Source: Vespa crabro
Taxonomy: Eukaryota > Arthropoda > Insecta > Hymenoptera > Vespidae
Assembly: GCF_910589235.1 (NCBI RefSeq)
Contig: NC_060956.1
Span: forward strand, 11,252,999 to 11,316,998
DNA length: 64,000 bases
Direction of reading: 5' to 3'
Of the stretch, positions 37,681-50,900 are shown piece after piece. The translations under genes were made by a program, and so were the position numbers. The notes under the pieces are model-generated. The model searched no databases, was not told where the DNA came from, and saw nothing but the letters and a program-made list of their open reading frames with translations. Each line of letters starts with the position of its first letter. Position 1 is the first letter of the stretch.

Positions 37681-39711
37681 AACTCGTATTTACACATAGT
37701 CACAACCTTATATTTAAGTTTCATTATGTATTGTGCATCGATAGAATATAAAAGCATTGAAATTGATTGAGATTTCAAATTTCGTTTTTCGACGATACGT
37801 CTTTATGAGCTAATAATCGTGTATGACTTATGAAACAAGGTTAAAACGTCGAATCCAAGATTAAATAGATGTTTGATCTTCAGAAAAACAATGTCCGAAT
37901 CGATAGGTAACATTTTTCAAACTTTGGTACGAGTAATTTCAAAGTTTTCAAGATTTTATGTCCGTAATTAACGAAATTTGCATGTGTCGATCTCAATTTC
38001 GACAATTTACATGTAAATACTCGTATTTACACATAGTAACAAACTTATATTTTTGTTTCATTATGTATTGTGAGTCGATAGAATATTAAAGCATTGAAAT
38101 TGATTGAGATTTCATATTTCGTTTTTCGACGATACGTCTTTATGAGCTAATAATCGTATATCACTTATGAAACAAGGTTAAAACGTCGAATCCAAGATTA
38201 AATAGATGTTTGATCTTCAGAAAAACAATGTCCGAATCGATAGGTAACATTTTTCAAACTTTGGTACGAGTAATTTCAATGTTTTCACGATTTTATCTCC
38301 GCAATTAACGAAATTCGCATGGGTCGCTCTCATTTTTCGACAATATTCATGATGAACTCGTATTTACACATAGTCACAAACTTATATTTAAGTTTCATTA
38401 TGTATTGTGCATCGATAGAATATAAAAGCATTGAAATTGATTGAGATTTCAAATTTCGTTTTTCGACGATACGTCTTTATGAGCTAATAATCGTGTATGA
38501 CTTATGAAACAAGGTTAAAACGTCGAATCCAAGATTAAATAGATGTTTGATCTTAAGAAAAACAATGTCCGAATCGATAGGTTACATTTTTCAAACTTTG
38601 GTACGAGTAATTTCCATGTTTTCACGATTTTATCTCCGCAATTAACGAAATTCGCATGGGTCGCTCTCATTTTTCGACAATATTCATGATGAACTCGTAT
38701 TTACACATAGTCACAACCTTATATTTAAGTTTCATTATGTATTGTGCATCGATAGAATATAAAAGCATTGAAATTGATTGAGATTTCAAATTTCGTTTTT
38801 CGACGATACGTCTTTATGAGCTAATAATCGTGTATGACTTATGAAACAAGGTTAAAACGTCGAATCCAAGATTAAATAGATGTTTGATCTTCAGAAAAAC
38901 AATGTCCGAATCGATAGGTAACATTTTTCAAACTTTGGTACGAGTAATTTCAAAGTTTTCAAGATTTTATGTCCGTAATTAACGAAATTTGCATGTGTCG
39001 ATCTCAATTTCGACAATTTACATGTAAATACTCGTATTTACACATAGTAACAAACTTATATTTTTGTTTCATTATGTATTGTGAGTCGATAGAATATTAA
39101 AGCATTGAAATTGATTGAGATTTCATATTTCGTTTTTCGACGATACGTCTTTATGAGCTAATAATCGTATATCACTTATGAAACAAGGTTAAAACGTCGA
39201 ATCCAAGATTAAATAGATGTTTGATCTTCAGAAAAACAATGTCCGAATCGATAGGTAACATTTTTCAAACTTTGGTACGAGTAATTTCAATGTTTTCACG
39301 ATTTTATCTCCGCAATTAACGAAATTCGCATGGGTCGCTCTCATTTTTCGACAATATTCATGATGAACTCGTATTTACACATAGTCACAAACTTATATTT
39401 AAGTTTCATTATGTATTGTGCATCGATAGAATATAAAAGCATTGAAATTGATTGAGATTTCAAATTTCGTTTTTCGACGATACGTCTTTATGAGCTAATA
39501 ATCGTGTATGACTTATGAAACAAGGTTAAAACGTCGAATCCAAGATTAAATAGATGTTTGATCTTCAGAAAAACAATGTCCGAATCGATAGGTAACATTT
39601 TTCAAACTTTGGTACGAGTAATTTCAATGTTTTCACGATTTTATCTCCGCAATTAACGAAATTCGCATGGGTCGCTCTCATTTTTCGACAATATTCATGA
39701 TGAACTCGTAT
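37681..39711. repeat. Two copies of a 1011-bp trimer
   Basis: The private variant CACAACCTTATATTTAAG at 37701 recurs at 38712, 1011 bp later. The C/D hybrid starting near 37921 recurs near 38932, and GATGAACTCG recurs in step. Minor private changes such as TCTTAAGAAA near 38552 mark the second half of the first copy. Confidence 0.85.
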
Positions 39712-40699
39712 TTACACATAGTCACAAACTTATATTTAAGTTTCATTATGTATTGTGCATCGATAGAATATAAAAGCATTGAAATTGATTGAGATTTCAA
39801 ATTTCGTTTTTCGACGATACGTCTTTATGAGCTAATAATCGTGTATGACTTATGAAACAAGGTTAAAACGTCGAATCCAAGATTAAATAGATGTTTGATC
39901 TTCAGAAAAACAATGTCCGAATCGATAGGTAACATTTTTCAAACTTTGGTACGAGTAATTTCAATGTTTTCACGATTTTATCTCCGCAATTAACGAAATT
40001 CGCATGGGTCTCTCTCATTTTTCGACAATATTCATGATAAACTCGTATTTACACATAGTCACAAACTTATATTTAAGTTTCATTATGTATTGTGCGTCGA
40101 TAGAATATAAAAGCATTGAAATTGATTGAGATTTCAAATTTCGTTTTTCGACGATACGTCTTTATGAGCTAATAATAGTGTATGACTTATGAAACAAGGT
40201 TAAAACGTCGAATCCAAGATTAAATAGATGTTTGATCTTCAGAAACACAATTACCGAATCGATTGGAAACATTTTTAATCTGTGGTACGAGTAATTTCAA
40301 AGTTTTCAAGATTTTATGTCCGTAATTAACGAAATTTGCATGTGTCGATCTCAATTTCGACAATTTACATGTAAATACTCGTATTTACACATAGTAACAA
40401 TCTTATATTTTTGTTTCATTATGTATTGTGAGTCGATAGAATATTAAAGCATTGAAATTGATTGAGATTTCATATTTCGTTTTTCGACGATACGTCTTTA
40501 TGAGCTAATAATCGTATATCACTTATGAAACAAGGTTAAAACGTCGAATCCAAGATTAAATAGATGTTTGATCTTCAGAAAAACAATGTCCGAATCGATA
40601 GGTAACATTTTTCAAACTTTGGTACGAGTAATTTCAATGTTTTCACGATTTTATCTCCGCAATTAACGAAATTCGCATGGGTCGCTCTCATTTTTCGAC

Positions 40700-41450
40700 A
40701 ATATTCATGATATACTCGTATTTACACATAGTCACAAACTTATATTTAAGTTTCATAATGTATTGTGCGTCTATAGAATATAAAAGCATTGAAATTGATT
40801 GAAATTTCAAATTTCGTATTTCGACGATACGTCTTTATGAGCTAATAATCGTGTATGACTTATGAAACAAGGTTAAAACGTCGAATCCAAGATTAAATAG
40901 ATGTTTGATCTTCAGAAACACAATTACCGAATCGATTGGAAACATTTTTAATCTGTGGTACGAGTAATTTCAAAGTTTTCAAGATTTTATGTCCGTAATT
41001 AAAGAAATTTGTATGTGTCGATCTCAATTTCGACAATTTACATGTAAATACTTGTATTTACACATAGTAACAAACTTATATTTTTGTTTCATTTTGTATT
41101 GTGAGTCGATAGAATATTAAAGCATTGAAATTGATTGAGATTTCATATTTCGTTTTTCGACGATACGTCTTTATGAGCAAATAATCGTATATCACTTATG
41201 AAACAAGGTTAAAACGCCGAATCCAAGATTAAATAGATGTTTGATCTTCAGAAAAACAATGTCCGAATCGATAGGTAACATTTTTCAAACTTTGGTACGA
41301 GTAATTTCAATGTTTTCACGATTTTATCTCCGCAATTAACGAAATTCGCATGTGTCGCTCTCATTTTTCGACAATAGTCATGATAAACTCGTATTTACAC
41401 AAAGTCACATACTAATATTTATGTTTCATTATGTATTGTGCGTCGATAGA
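40700..41450. repeat. Decayed satellite zone near domain II/III boundary
   Basis: About two monomers carry roughly a dozen private substitutions. Examples are TATACTCG (40712), TTCATAATG (40755), GTCTATAG (40770), TTCGTATTTCG (40816), TTAAAGAAATTTGTATG (41000), CATTTTGTATTG (41092), GAGCAAATAAT (41177), AACGCCGAAT (41214), AATAGTCATG (41375) and CAAAGTCACATAC (41400). Neighbouring kilobases have few such changes. Confidence 0.8.
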
Positions 41451-41899
41451 ATATAAAAGCATTGAAATTGATTGAGATTTCAAATTTCGTTTTTCGACGA
41501 TACGTCTTTATGAGGTAATAATCGTATATGACTTATGAATCAAGGTTAAAACGTCGAATCCAAGATTAAATAGATGTTTGATCTTCAGAAAAACAATGTC
41601 CGAATCGATTGGATACATTTTTAATCTGTGGTACGAGTAATTTCAATGTTTTCACGATTTTATCTCCGCAATTAACGAAATTCGCATGGGTCGCTCTCAT
41701 TTTTCAACAATATTGATGATAAACTCGTATTTACACATAGTCACAAACTTATATTTAAGTTTCATTATGTATTGTGCATCGATAGAATATAAAAGCATTG
41801 AAATTGATTGAGATTTCAAATTTCGTTTTTCGACGATACGTCTTTATGAGGTAATAATCGTATATGACTTATGAATCAAGGTTAAAACGTCGAATCCAT

Positions 41900-44300
41900 G
41901 ATTAAATAGATGTTTGATCTTCAGAAGTCAAATGTCCGAATCGATTGGAAACATTTTTAATCTGTGGTACGAGTAATTTCAAAGTTTTCAAGATTTTATG
42001 TCCGTAATTAACGAAATTTGCATTTGTCGATCTCAATTTCGACAATTTACATGTAAATACTCGTATTTACACATAGTAACAAACTTATATTTTTGTTTCA
42101 TTATGTATTGTGAGTCGATAGAATATTAAAGCATTGAAATTGATTGAGATTTCATATTTCGTTTTTCGACGATACATCTTTATGAGCTAATAATCGTATA
42201 TCACTTATGAAACAAGGATATAACGTCGAATCCAAGATTGAATAGATGTTTGATCTTCATAAACACAATTACCGAATCGATTGGAAACATTTTTAATCTG
42301 TGGTACGAGTAATTTCAAAGTTTTCAAGATTTTATGTCGGTAATTAACGAAATTTGCATGTGTCGATCTCAATTTCGACAATTTACATGTAAATACTCGT
42401 ATTTACACATAGTAACAAACTTATATTTTTGTTTCATTATGTATTGTGAGTCGATAGAATATTAAAGCATTGAAATTGATTGAGATTTCAAATTTCGTTT
42501 TTCGACGATACGTCTTTATGAGGTAATAATCGTATATGACTTATGAATCAAGGTTAAAACGTCGAATCCATGATTAAATAGATGTTTGATCTTCAGAAGT
42601 CAAATGTCCGAATCGATTGGAAACATTTTTAATCTGTGGTACGAGTAATTTCAAAGTTTTCAAGATTTTATGTCCGTAATTAAAGAAATTTGCATGTGTC
42701 GATCTCAATTTCGACAATTTACATGTAAATACTCGTATTTACACATAGTAACAAACTTATATTTTTGTTTCATTATGTATTGTGAGTCGATAGAATATTA
42801 AAGCATTGAAATTGATTGAGATTTCATATTTCGTTTTTCGACGATACATCTTTATGAGCTAATAATCGTATATCACTTATGAAACAAGGATATAACGTCG
42901 AATCCAAGATTGAATAGATGTTTGATCTTCATAAACACAATTACCGAATCGATTGGAAACATTTTTAATCTGTGGTACGAGTAATTTCAAAGTTTTCAAG
43001 ATTTTATGTCGGTAATTAACGAAATTTGCATGTGTCGATCTCAATTTCGACAATTTAAATGTAAATACTCGTATTTACACATAGTAACAAACTTATATTT
43101 TTGTTTCATTATGTATTGTGAGTCGATAGAATATTAAAGCATTGAAATTGATTGATATTTCAAATTTCGTTTTTCGACGATACGTCTTTATGAGGTAATA
43201 ATCGTATATGACTTATGAATCAAGGTTAAAACGTCGAATCCATGATTAAATAGATGTTTGATCTTCAGAAGTCAAATGTCCGAATCGATTGGAAACATTT
43301 TTAATCTGTGGTACGAGTAATTTCATAGTTTTCAAGATTTTATGTCCGTAATTAACGAAATTTGCATGTGTCGATCTCAATTTCGACAATTTACATGTAA
43401 ATACTCGTATTTACACATAGTAACAAACTTATATTTTTGTTTCATTATGTATTGTGAGTCGATAGAATATTAAAGCATTGAAATTGATTGAGATTTCATA
43501 TTTCGTTTTTCGACGATACATCTTTATGAGCTAATAATCGTATATCACTTATGAAACAAGGATATAACGTCGAATCCAAGATTGAATAGATGTTTGATCT
43601 TCATAAACACAATTACCGAATCGATTGGAAACATTTTTAATCTGTGGTACGAGTAATTTCAAAGTTTTCAAGATTTTATGTCGGTAATTAACGAAATTTG
43701 CATGTGTCGATCTCAATTTCGACAATTTACATGTAAATACTCGTATTTACACATAGTAACAAACTTATATTTTTGTTTCATTATGTATTGTGAGTCGATA
43801 GAATATTAAAGCATTGAAATTGATTGAGATTTCAAATTTCGTTTTTCGACGATACGTCTTTATGAGGTAATAATCGTATATGACTTATGAATCAAGGTTA
43901 AAACGTCGAATCCATGATTAAATAGATGTTTGATCTTCAGAAGTCAAATGTCCGAATCGATTGGAAACATTTTTAATCTGTGGTACGAGTAATTTCAAAG
44001 TTTTCAAGATTTTATGTCCGTAATTAAAGAAATTTGCATGTGTCGATCTCAATTTCGACAATTTACATGTAAATACTCGTATTTACACATAGTAACAAAC
44101 TTATATTTTTGTTTCATTATGTATTGTGAGTCGATAGAATATTAAAGCATTGAAATTGATTGAGATTTCATATTTCGTTTTTCGACGATACATCTTTATG
44201 AGCTAATAATCGTATATCACTTATGAAACAAGGATAAAACGTCGAATCCAAGATTGAATAGATGTTTGATCTTCATAAACACAATTACCGAATCGATTGG
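41900..44300. repeat. 672-bp P-Q dimer array
   Basis: TCAGAAGTCA occurs at 41921, 42593, 43265 and 43937, exactly 672 bp apart, with a Q monomer (AAGGATATAACG or AAGGATAAAACG, AAGATTGAATAG) after each. Copies differ by isolated changes such as ATTTAAATGTAAAT near 43058. Confidence 0.9.
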
Positions 44301-44599
44301 AAACATTTTTAATCTGTGGTACGAGTAATTTCAAAGTTTTCAAGATTTGATGTCGGTAATTAACGAAATTTGCATGTGTCGATCTCAATTTCGACAATTT
44401 ACATGTAAATACTCGTATTTACACATAGTAACAAACTTATATTTTTGTTTCATTATGTATTGTGAGTCGATAGAATATTAAAGCATTGAAATTGATTGAG
44501 ATTTCATATTTCGTTTTTCGACGATACATCTTTATGAGCTAATAATCGTATATCACTTATGAAACAAGGTTAAAACGTCGAATCCAAGATTGAATAGAT

Positions 44600-47500
44600 G
44601 TTTGATCTTCATAAAAACAATGTCCGAATCGATAGGTAACATTTTTCAAACTTTGGTACGAGTAATTTCAATGTTTTCACGATTTTATCTCCGCAATTAA
44701 CGAAATTCGCATGGGTCGCTCTCATTTTTCGACAATATTGATGATAAACTCGTAATTACACATAGTCACAAACTTATATTTAAGTTTCATTATGTATTGT
44801 GCGTCGATAGAATATAAAAGCATTGAAGTTGATTGAGATTTCAAATTTCGTTTTTCGACGATACGTCTTTATGAGCTAATAATCGTATATCACTTATGAA
44901 ACAAGGTTAAAACGTCGAATCCAAGATTAAATAGATATTTGATCTTCAGAAACACAATTACCGAATCGATTGGAAACATTTGTAATCTGTGGTACGAGTA
45001 ATTTCAAAGTTTTCAAGATTTTATGTCCGTAATTAACGAAATTTGCATGTGTCGATCTCAATTTCGACAATTTACATGTAAATACTCGTATTTACACATA
45101 GTAACAAACTTATATTTTTGTTTCATTATGTATTGTGAGTCGATAGAATATTAAAGCATTGAAATTGATTGAGATTTCATATTTCGTTTTTCGACGATAC
45201 ATCTTTATGAGCTAATAATCGTATATCACTTATGAAACAAGGTTAAAACGTCGAATCCAAGATTGAATAGATGTTTGATCTTCATAAAAACAATGTCCGA
45301 ATCGATAGGTAACATTTTTCAAACTTTGGTACGAGTAATTTCAATGTTTTCACGATTTTATCTCCGCAATTAACGAAATTCGCATGGATCGCTCTCATTT
45401 TTCGACAATATTGATGATAAACTCGTAATTACACATAGTCACAAACTTATATTTAAGTATCATTATGTATTGTGCGTCGGTAGAATATAAAAGCATTGAA
45501 ATTGATTGAGATTTCAAATCTCGTTTTTCGACGATACGTCTTTATGAGCTGATAATCGTGTATGACTTATGAAACAAGGTTAAAACGTCGAATCCAAGAT
45601 TAAATAGATATTTGATCTTCAGAAACACAATTACCGAATCGATTGGAAACATTTTTAATCTGTGGTACGAGTAATTTCAAAGTTTTCAAGATTTTATGTC
45701 CGTAATTAACGAAATTTGCATGTGTCGATCCCAATTTCGACAATTTACATGTAAATACTCGTATTTACACATAGTAACAAACTTATATTTTTGTTTCATT
45801 ATGTATTGTGAGTCGATAGAATATTAAAGCATTGAAATTGATTGAGATTTCATATTTCGTTTTTCGACGATACATCTTTATGAGCTAATAATCGTATATC
45901 ACTTATGAAACAAGGTTAAAACGTCGAATCCAAGATTAAATAGATGTTTGATCTTCAGAAACACAATTACCGAATCGATTGGAAACATTTGTAATCTGTG
46001 GTACGAGTAATTTCAAAGTTTTCAAGATTTTATGTCCGTAATTAACGAAATTTGCATGTGTCGATCTCAATTTCGACAATTTACATGTAAATACTTGTAT
46101 TTACACATAGTAACAAACTTATATTTTTGTTTCATTATGTATTGTGAGTCGATAGAATATTAAAGCATTGAAATTGATTGAGATTTCAAATTTCGTTTTT
46201 CGACGATACGTCTTTATGAGGTAATAATCGTATATGACTTATGAATCAAGGTTAAAACGTCGAATCCAAGATTAAATAGATGTTTGATCTTCAGAAGTCA
46301 AATGTCCGATTCGATTGGAAACATTTTTAATCTGTGGTACGAGTAATTTCAAAGTTTTCAAGATTTTATGTCCGTAATTAACGAAATTTGCATGTGTCGA
46401 TCTCAATTTCGACAATTTACATGTAAATACTCGTATTTACACATAGTAACAAACTTATATTTTTGTTTCATTATGTATTGTGAGTCGATAGAATATTAAA
46501 GCATTGAAATTGATTGAGATTTCATATATCGTTTTTCGACGATACATCTTTATGAGCTAATAATCGTATATCACTTATGAAACAAGGATAAAACTTCGAA
46601 TCCAAGATTGAATAGATGTTTGATCTTCATAAACACAATTACCGAATCGATTGGAAACATTTTTAATCTGTGGTACGAGTAATTTCAAAGTTTTCAAGAT
46701 TTTATGTCGGTAATTAACGAAATTTGCATGTGTCGATCTCAATTTCGACAATTTAAATGTAAATACCCGTATTTACACATAGTAACAAACTTATATTTTT
46801 GTTTCATTATGTATTGTGAGTCGATAGAATATTAAAGCATTGAAATTAATTGATATTTCAAATTTCGTTTTTCGACGATACGTCTTTATGAGGTAATAAT
46901 CGTATATGACTTATGAATCAAGGTTAAAACGTCGAATCCATGATTAAATAGATGTATGATCTTCAGAAGTCAAATGTCCGAATCGATTGGAAACATTTTT
47001 AATCTGTGGTACGAGTAATTTCAAAGTTTTCAAGATTTTATGTCCGTAATTAACGAAATTTGCATGTGTCGATCTCAATTTCGATAATTTACATGTAAAT
47101 ACTCGTATTTACACATAGTAACAAACTTATATTTTTGTTTCATTATGTATTGTGAGTCGATAGATTATTAAAGCATTGAAATTGATTGAGATTTCATATT
47201 TCGTTTTTCGACGATACATCTTTATGAGCTAATAATCGTATATCACTTATGAAACAAGGTTAAAACGTCGAATCCAAGATTGAATAGATGTTTGATCTTC
47301 ATAAAAACAATGTCCGGATCGATAGGTAACATTTTTCAAACTTTGGTACGAGTAATTTCAATGTTTTCACGATTTTATCTCCGCAATTAACGAAATTCGC
47401 ATGGGTCGCTCTCATTTTTCGACAATATTGATGATAAACTCGTAATTAAACATAGTCACAAACTTATATTTAAGTTTCATTATGTATTGTGCGTCGATAG

Positions 47501-50500
47501 AATATAAAAGCATTGAAATTGATTGAGATTTCAAATTTCGTTTTTCGACGATACGTCTTTATGAGCTAATAATCGTATATCACTTATGAAACAAGGTTAA
47601 AACGTCGAATCCAAGATAAAATAGATATTTGATCTTCAGAAACACAATTACCGAATCGATTGGAAACATTTGTAATCTGTGGTACGAGTAATTTCAAAGT
47701 TTTCAAGTTTTTATGTCCGTAATTAACGAAATTTGCATGTGTCGATCTCAATTTCGACAATTTACATGTAAATACTTGTATTTACACATAGTAACAAACT
47801 TATATTTTTGTTTCATTATGTATTGTGAGTCGATAGAATATTAAAGCATTGAAATTGATTGAGATTTCAAATTTCGTTTTTCGACGATACGTCTTTATGA
47901 GGTAATAATCGTATATGACTTATGAATCAAGGTTAAAACGTCGAATCCAAGATTAAATAGATGTTTGATCTTCAGAAGTCAAATGTCCGAATCGATTGGA
48001 AACATTTTTAATCTGTGGTACGAGTAATTTCAAAGTTTTCAAGATTTTATGTCCGTAATTAACGAAATTTGCATGTGTCGATCTCAATTTAGACAATTTA
48101 CATGTAAATACTCGTATTTACACATAGTAACAAACTTATATTTTTGTTTCATTATGTATTGTGAGTCGATAGAATATTAAAGCATTGAAATTGATTGAGA
48201 TTTCATATATCGTTTTTCGACGATACATCTTTATGAGCTAATAATCGTATATCACTTATGAAACAAGGATAAAACGTCGAATCCAAGATTGAATAGATGT
48301 TTGATCTTCATAAACACAATTACCGAATCGATTGGAAACATTTTTAATCTGTGGTACGAGTAATTTCAAAGTTTTCAAGATTTTATGTCGGTAATTAACG
48401 AAATTTGCATGTGTCGATCTCAATTTCGACAATTTACATGTAAATACTCGTATTTACACATAGTAACAAACTTATATTTTTGTTTCATTATGTATTGTGA
48501 GTCGATAGTATATTAAAGCATTGAAATTGATTGAGATTTCAAATTTCGTTTTTCGACGATACGTCTTTATGAGGTAATAATCGTATATGACTTATGAATC
48601 AAGGTTAAAACGTCGAATCCAAGATTAAATAGATGTTTGATCTTCAGAAGTCAAATGTCCGAATCGATTGGAAACATATTTAATCTGTGGTACGAGTAAT
48701 TTCAAAGTTTTCAAGATTTTATGTCCGTAATTAACGAAATTTGCATGTGTCGATCTCAATTTCGACAATTTACATGTAAATACTTGTATTTACACATAGT
48801 AACAAACTTATATTTTTGTTTCATTATGTATTGTGAGTCGATAGAATATTAAAGCATTGAAATTGATTGAGATTTCATATTTCGTTTTTCGACGAAACAT
48901 CTTTATGAGCTAATAATCGTATATCACTTATGAAACAAGGTTAAAACGTCGAATCCAAGATTGAATAGATGTTTGATCTTCATAAAAACAATGTCCGAAT
49001 CGATAGGTAACATTTTTCAAACTTTGGTACGAGTAATTTCAATGTTTTCACGATTTTATCTCCGCAATTAACGAAATTCGCATGGGTCGCTCTCATTTTT
49101 CGACAATATTGATGATAAACTCGTAATTACACATAGTCACAAACTTATATTTAAGTTTCATTATGTATTGTGCGTCGATAGAATATAAAAGCATTGAAGT
49201 TGATTGAGATTTCAAATTTCGTTTTTCGACGATACGTCTTTATGAGCTAATAATCGTATATCACTTATGAAACAAGGTTAAAACGTCGAATCCAAGATTA
49301 AATAGATATTTGATCTTCAGAAACACAATTACCGAATCGATTGGAAACATTTGTAATCTGTGGTACGAGTAATTTCAAAGTTTTCAAGATTTTATGTCCG
49401 TAATTAACGAAATTTGCATGTGTCGATCTCAATTTCGACAATTTACATGTAAATACTTGTATTTACACATAGTAACAAACTTATATTTTTGTTTCATTAT
49501 GTATTGTGAGTCGATAGAATATTAAAGCATTGAAATTGATTGAGATTTCATATTTCGTTTTTCGACGATACATCTTTATGAGCTAATAATCGTATATCAC
49601 TTATGAAACAAGGATAAAACGTCGAATCCAAGATTGAATAGATGTTTGATCTTCATAAACACAATTACCGAATCGATTGGAAACATTTTTAATCTGTGGT
49701 ACGAGTAATTTCAAAGTTTTCAAGATTTGATGTCGGTAATTAACGAAATTTGCATGTGTCGATCTCAATTTCGACAATTTACATGTAAATACTCGTATTT
49801 ACACATAGTAACAAACTTATATTTTTGTTTCATTATGTATTGTGAGTCGATAGACTATTAAAGCATTGAAATTGATTGAGATTTCATATTTCGTTTTTCG
49901 ACGATACATCTTTATGAGCTAATAATCGTATATCACTTATGAAACAAGGTTAAAACGTCGAATCCAAGATTAAATAGATATTTGATCTTCAGAAACACAA
50001 TTACCGAATCGATTGGAAACATTTGTAATCTGTGGTACGAGTAATTTCAAAGTTTTCAAGATTTTATGTCCGTAATTAACGAAATTTGCATGTGTCGATC
50101 TCAATTTCGACAATTTACATGTAAATACTTGTATTTACACATAGTAACAAACTTATATTTTTGTTTCATTATGTATTGTGAGTCGATAGAATATTAAAGC
50201 ATTGAAATTGATTGAGATTTCAAATTTCGTTTTTCGACGATACGTCTTTATGAGGTAATAATCGTATATGACTTATGAATCAAGGTTAAAACGTCGAATC
50301 CATGATTAAATAGATGTTTGATCTTCAGAAGTCAAATGTCCGAATCGATTGGAAACATTTTTAATCTGTGGTACGAGTAATTTCAAAGTTTTCAAGATTT
50401 TATGTCCGTAATTAACGAAATTTGCATGTGTCGATCTCAATTTCGACAATTTACATGTAAATACTCGTATTTACACATAGTAACAAACTTATATTTTTGT

Positions 50501-50900
50501 TTCATTATGTATTGTGAGTCGATAGAATATTAAAGCATTGAAATTGATTGAGATTTCATATTTCGTTTTTCGACGATACATCTTTATGAGCTAATAATCG
50601 TATATCACTTATGAAACAAGGTTAAAACGTCGAATCCAAGATTGAATAGATGTTTGATCTTCATAAAAACAATGTCCGAATCGATAGGTAACATTTTTCA
50701 AACTTTGGTACGAGTAATTTCAATGTTTTCACGATTTTATCTCCGCAATTAACGAAATTCGCATGGGTCGCTCTCATTTTTCGACAATATTGATGATAAA
50801 CTCGTAATTACACATAGTCACAAACTTATATTTAAGTTTCATTATGTATTGTGCGTCGATAGAATATAAAAGCATTGAAGTTGATTGAGATTTCAAATTT
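44600..50900. repeat. Mixed P/Q/C-like HORs (4371- and 1681-bp offsets)
   Basis: The variant CATTGAAGTTGATTG occurs at 44821, 49192 and 50873, giving 4371 bp (13 monomers) and then 1681 bp (five monomers). C-like monomers with GGGTCGCTCTC and GTAATTACACATAG recur about once per HOR. Confidence 0.75.
45300..45860. repeat. First copy of a segment repeated at 8740 and 12102 bp
   Basis: GTGCGTCGGTAG (CGG ending at 45480) and TCGATCCCAATTTCG (near 45727) recur at 54220 and 54467 (offset 8740, 26 monomers), and again about 3362 bp further on. Confidence 0.75.

Larger units (their letters stand above)
20131..41900. repeat. Satellite domain II: C/D monomers (337/336 bp)
   Basis: About 65 monomers. 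Type C carries CGATAGGTAAC, AATGTTTTCACG, GCATGGGTCGCTCTC and a TTTAAGTTTCATT tail. Type D carries GATTGGAAAC, TTTTAATCTGTGG, TATGTCCGTAATT, CTCAATTTCGAC and the palindrome ATTTACATGTAAAT. D is one base shorter than C at CATTTTTAATCTGTGG versus CATTTTTCAAACTTTGG. C and D mix in HORs with measured offsets of 1010-1011 (3-mer), 1345 (4-mer), 1681 (5-mer), 4707 (14-mer) and 5380 bp (16-mer). A block near the left edge (20152-21840) recurs at the right (35288-36976). Private mutations become frequent just before the right boundary. Confidence 0.9.
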
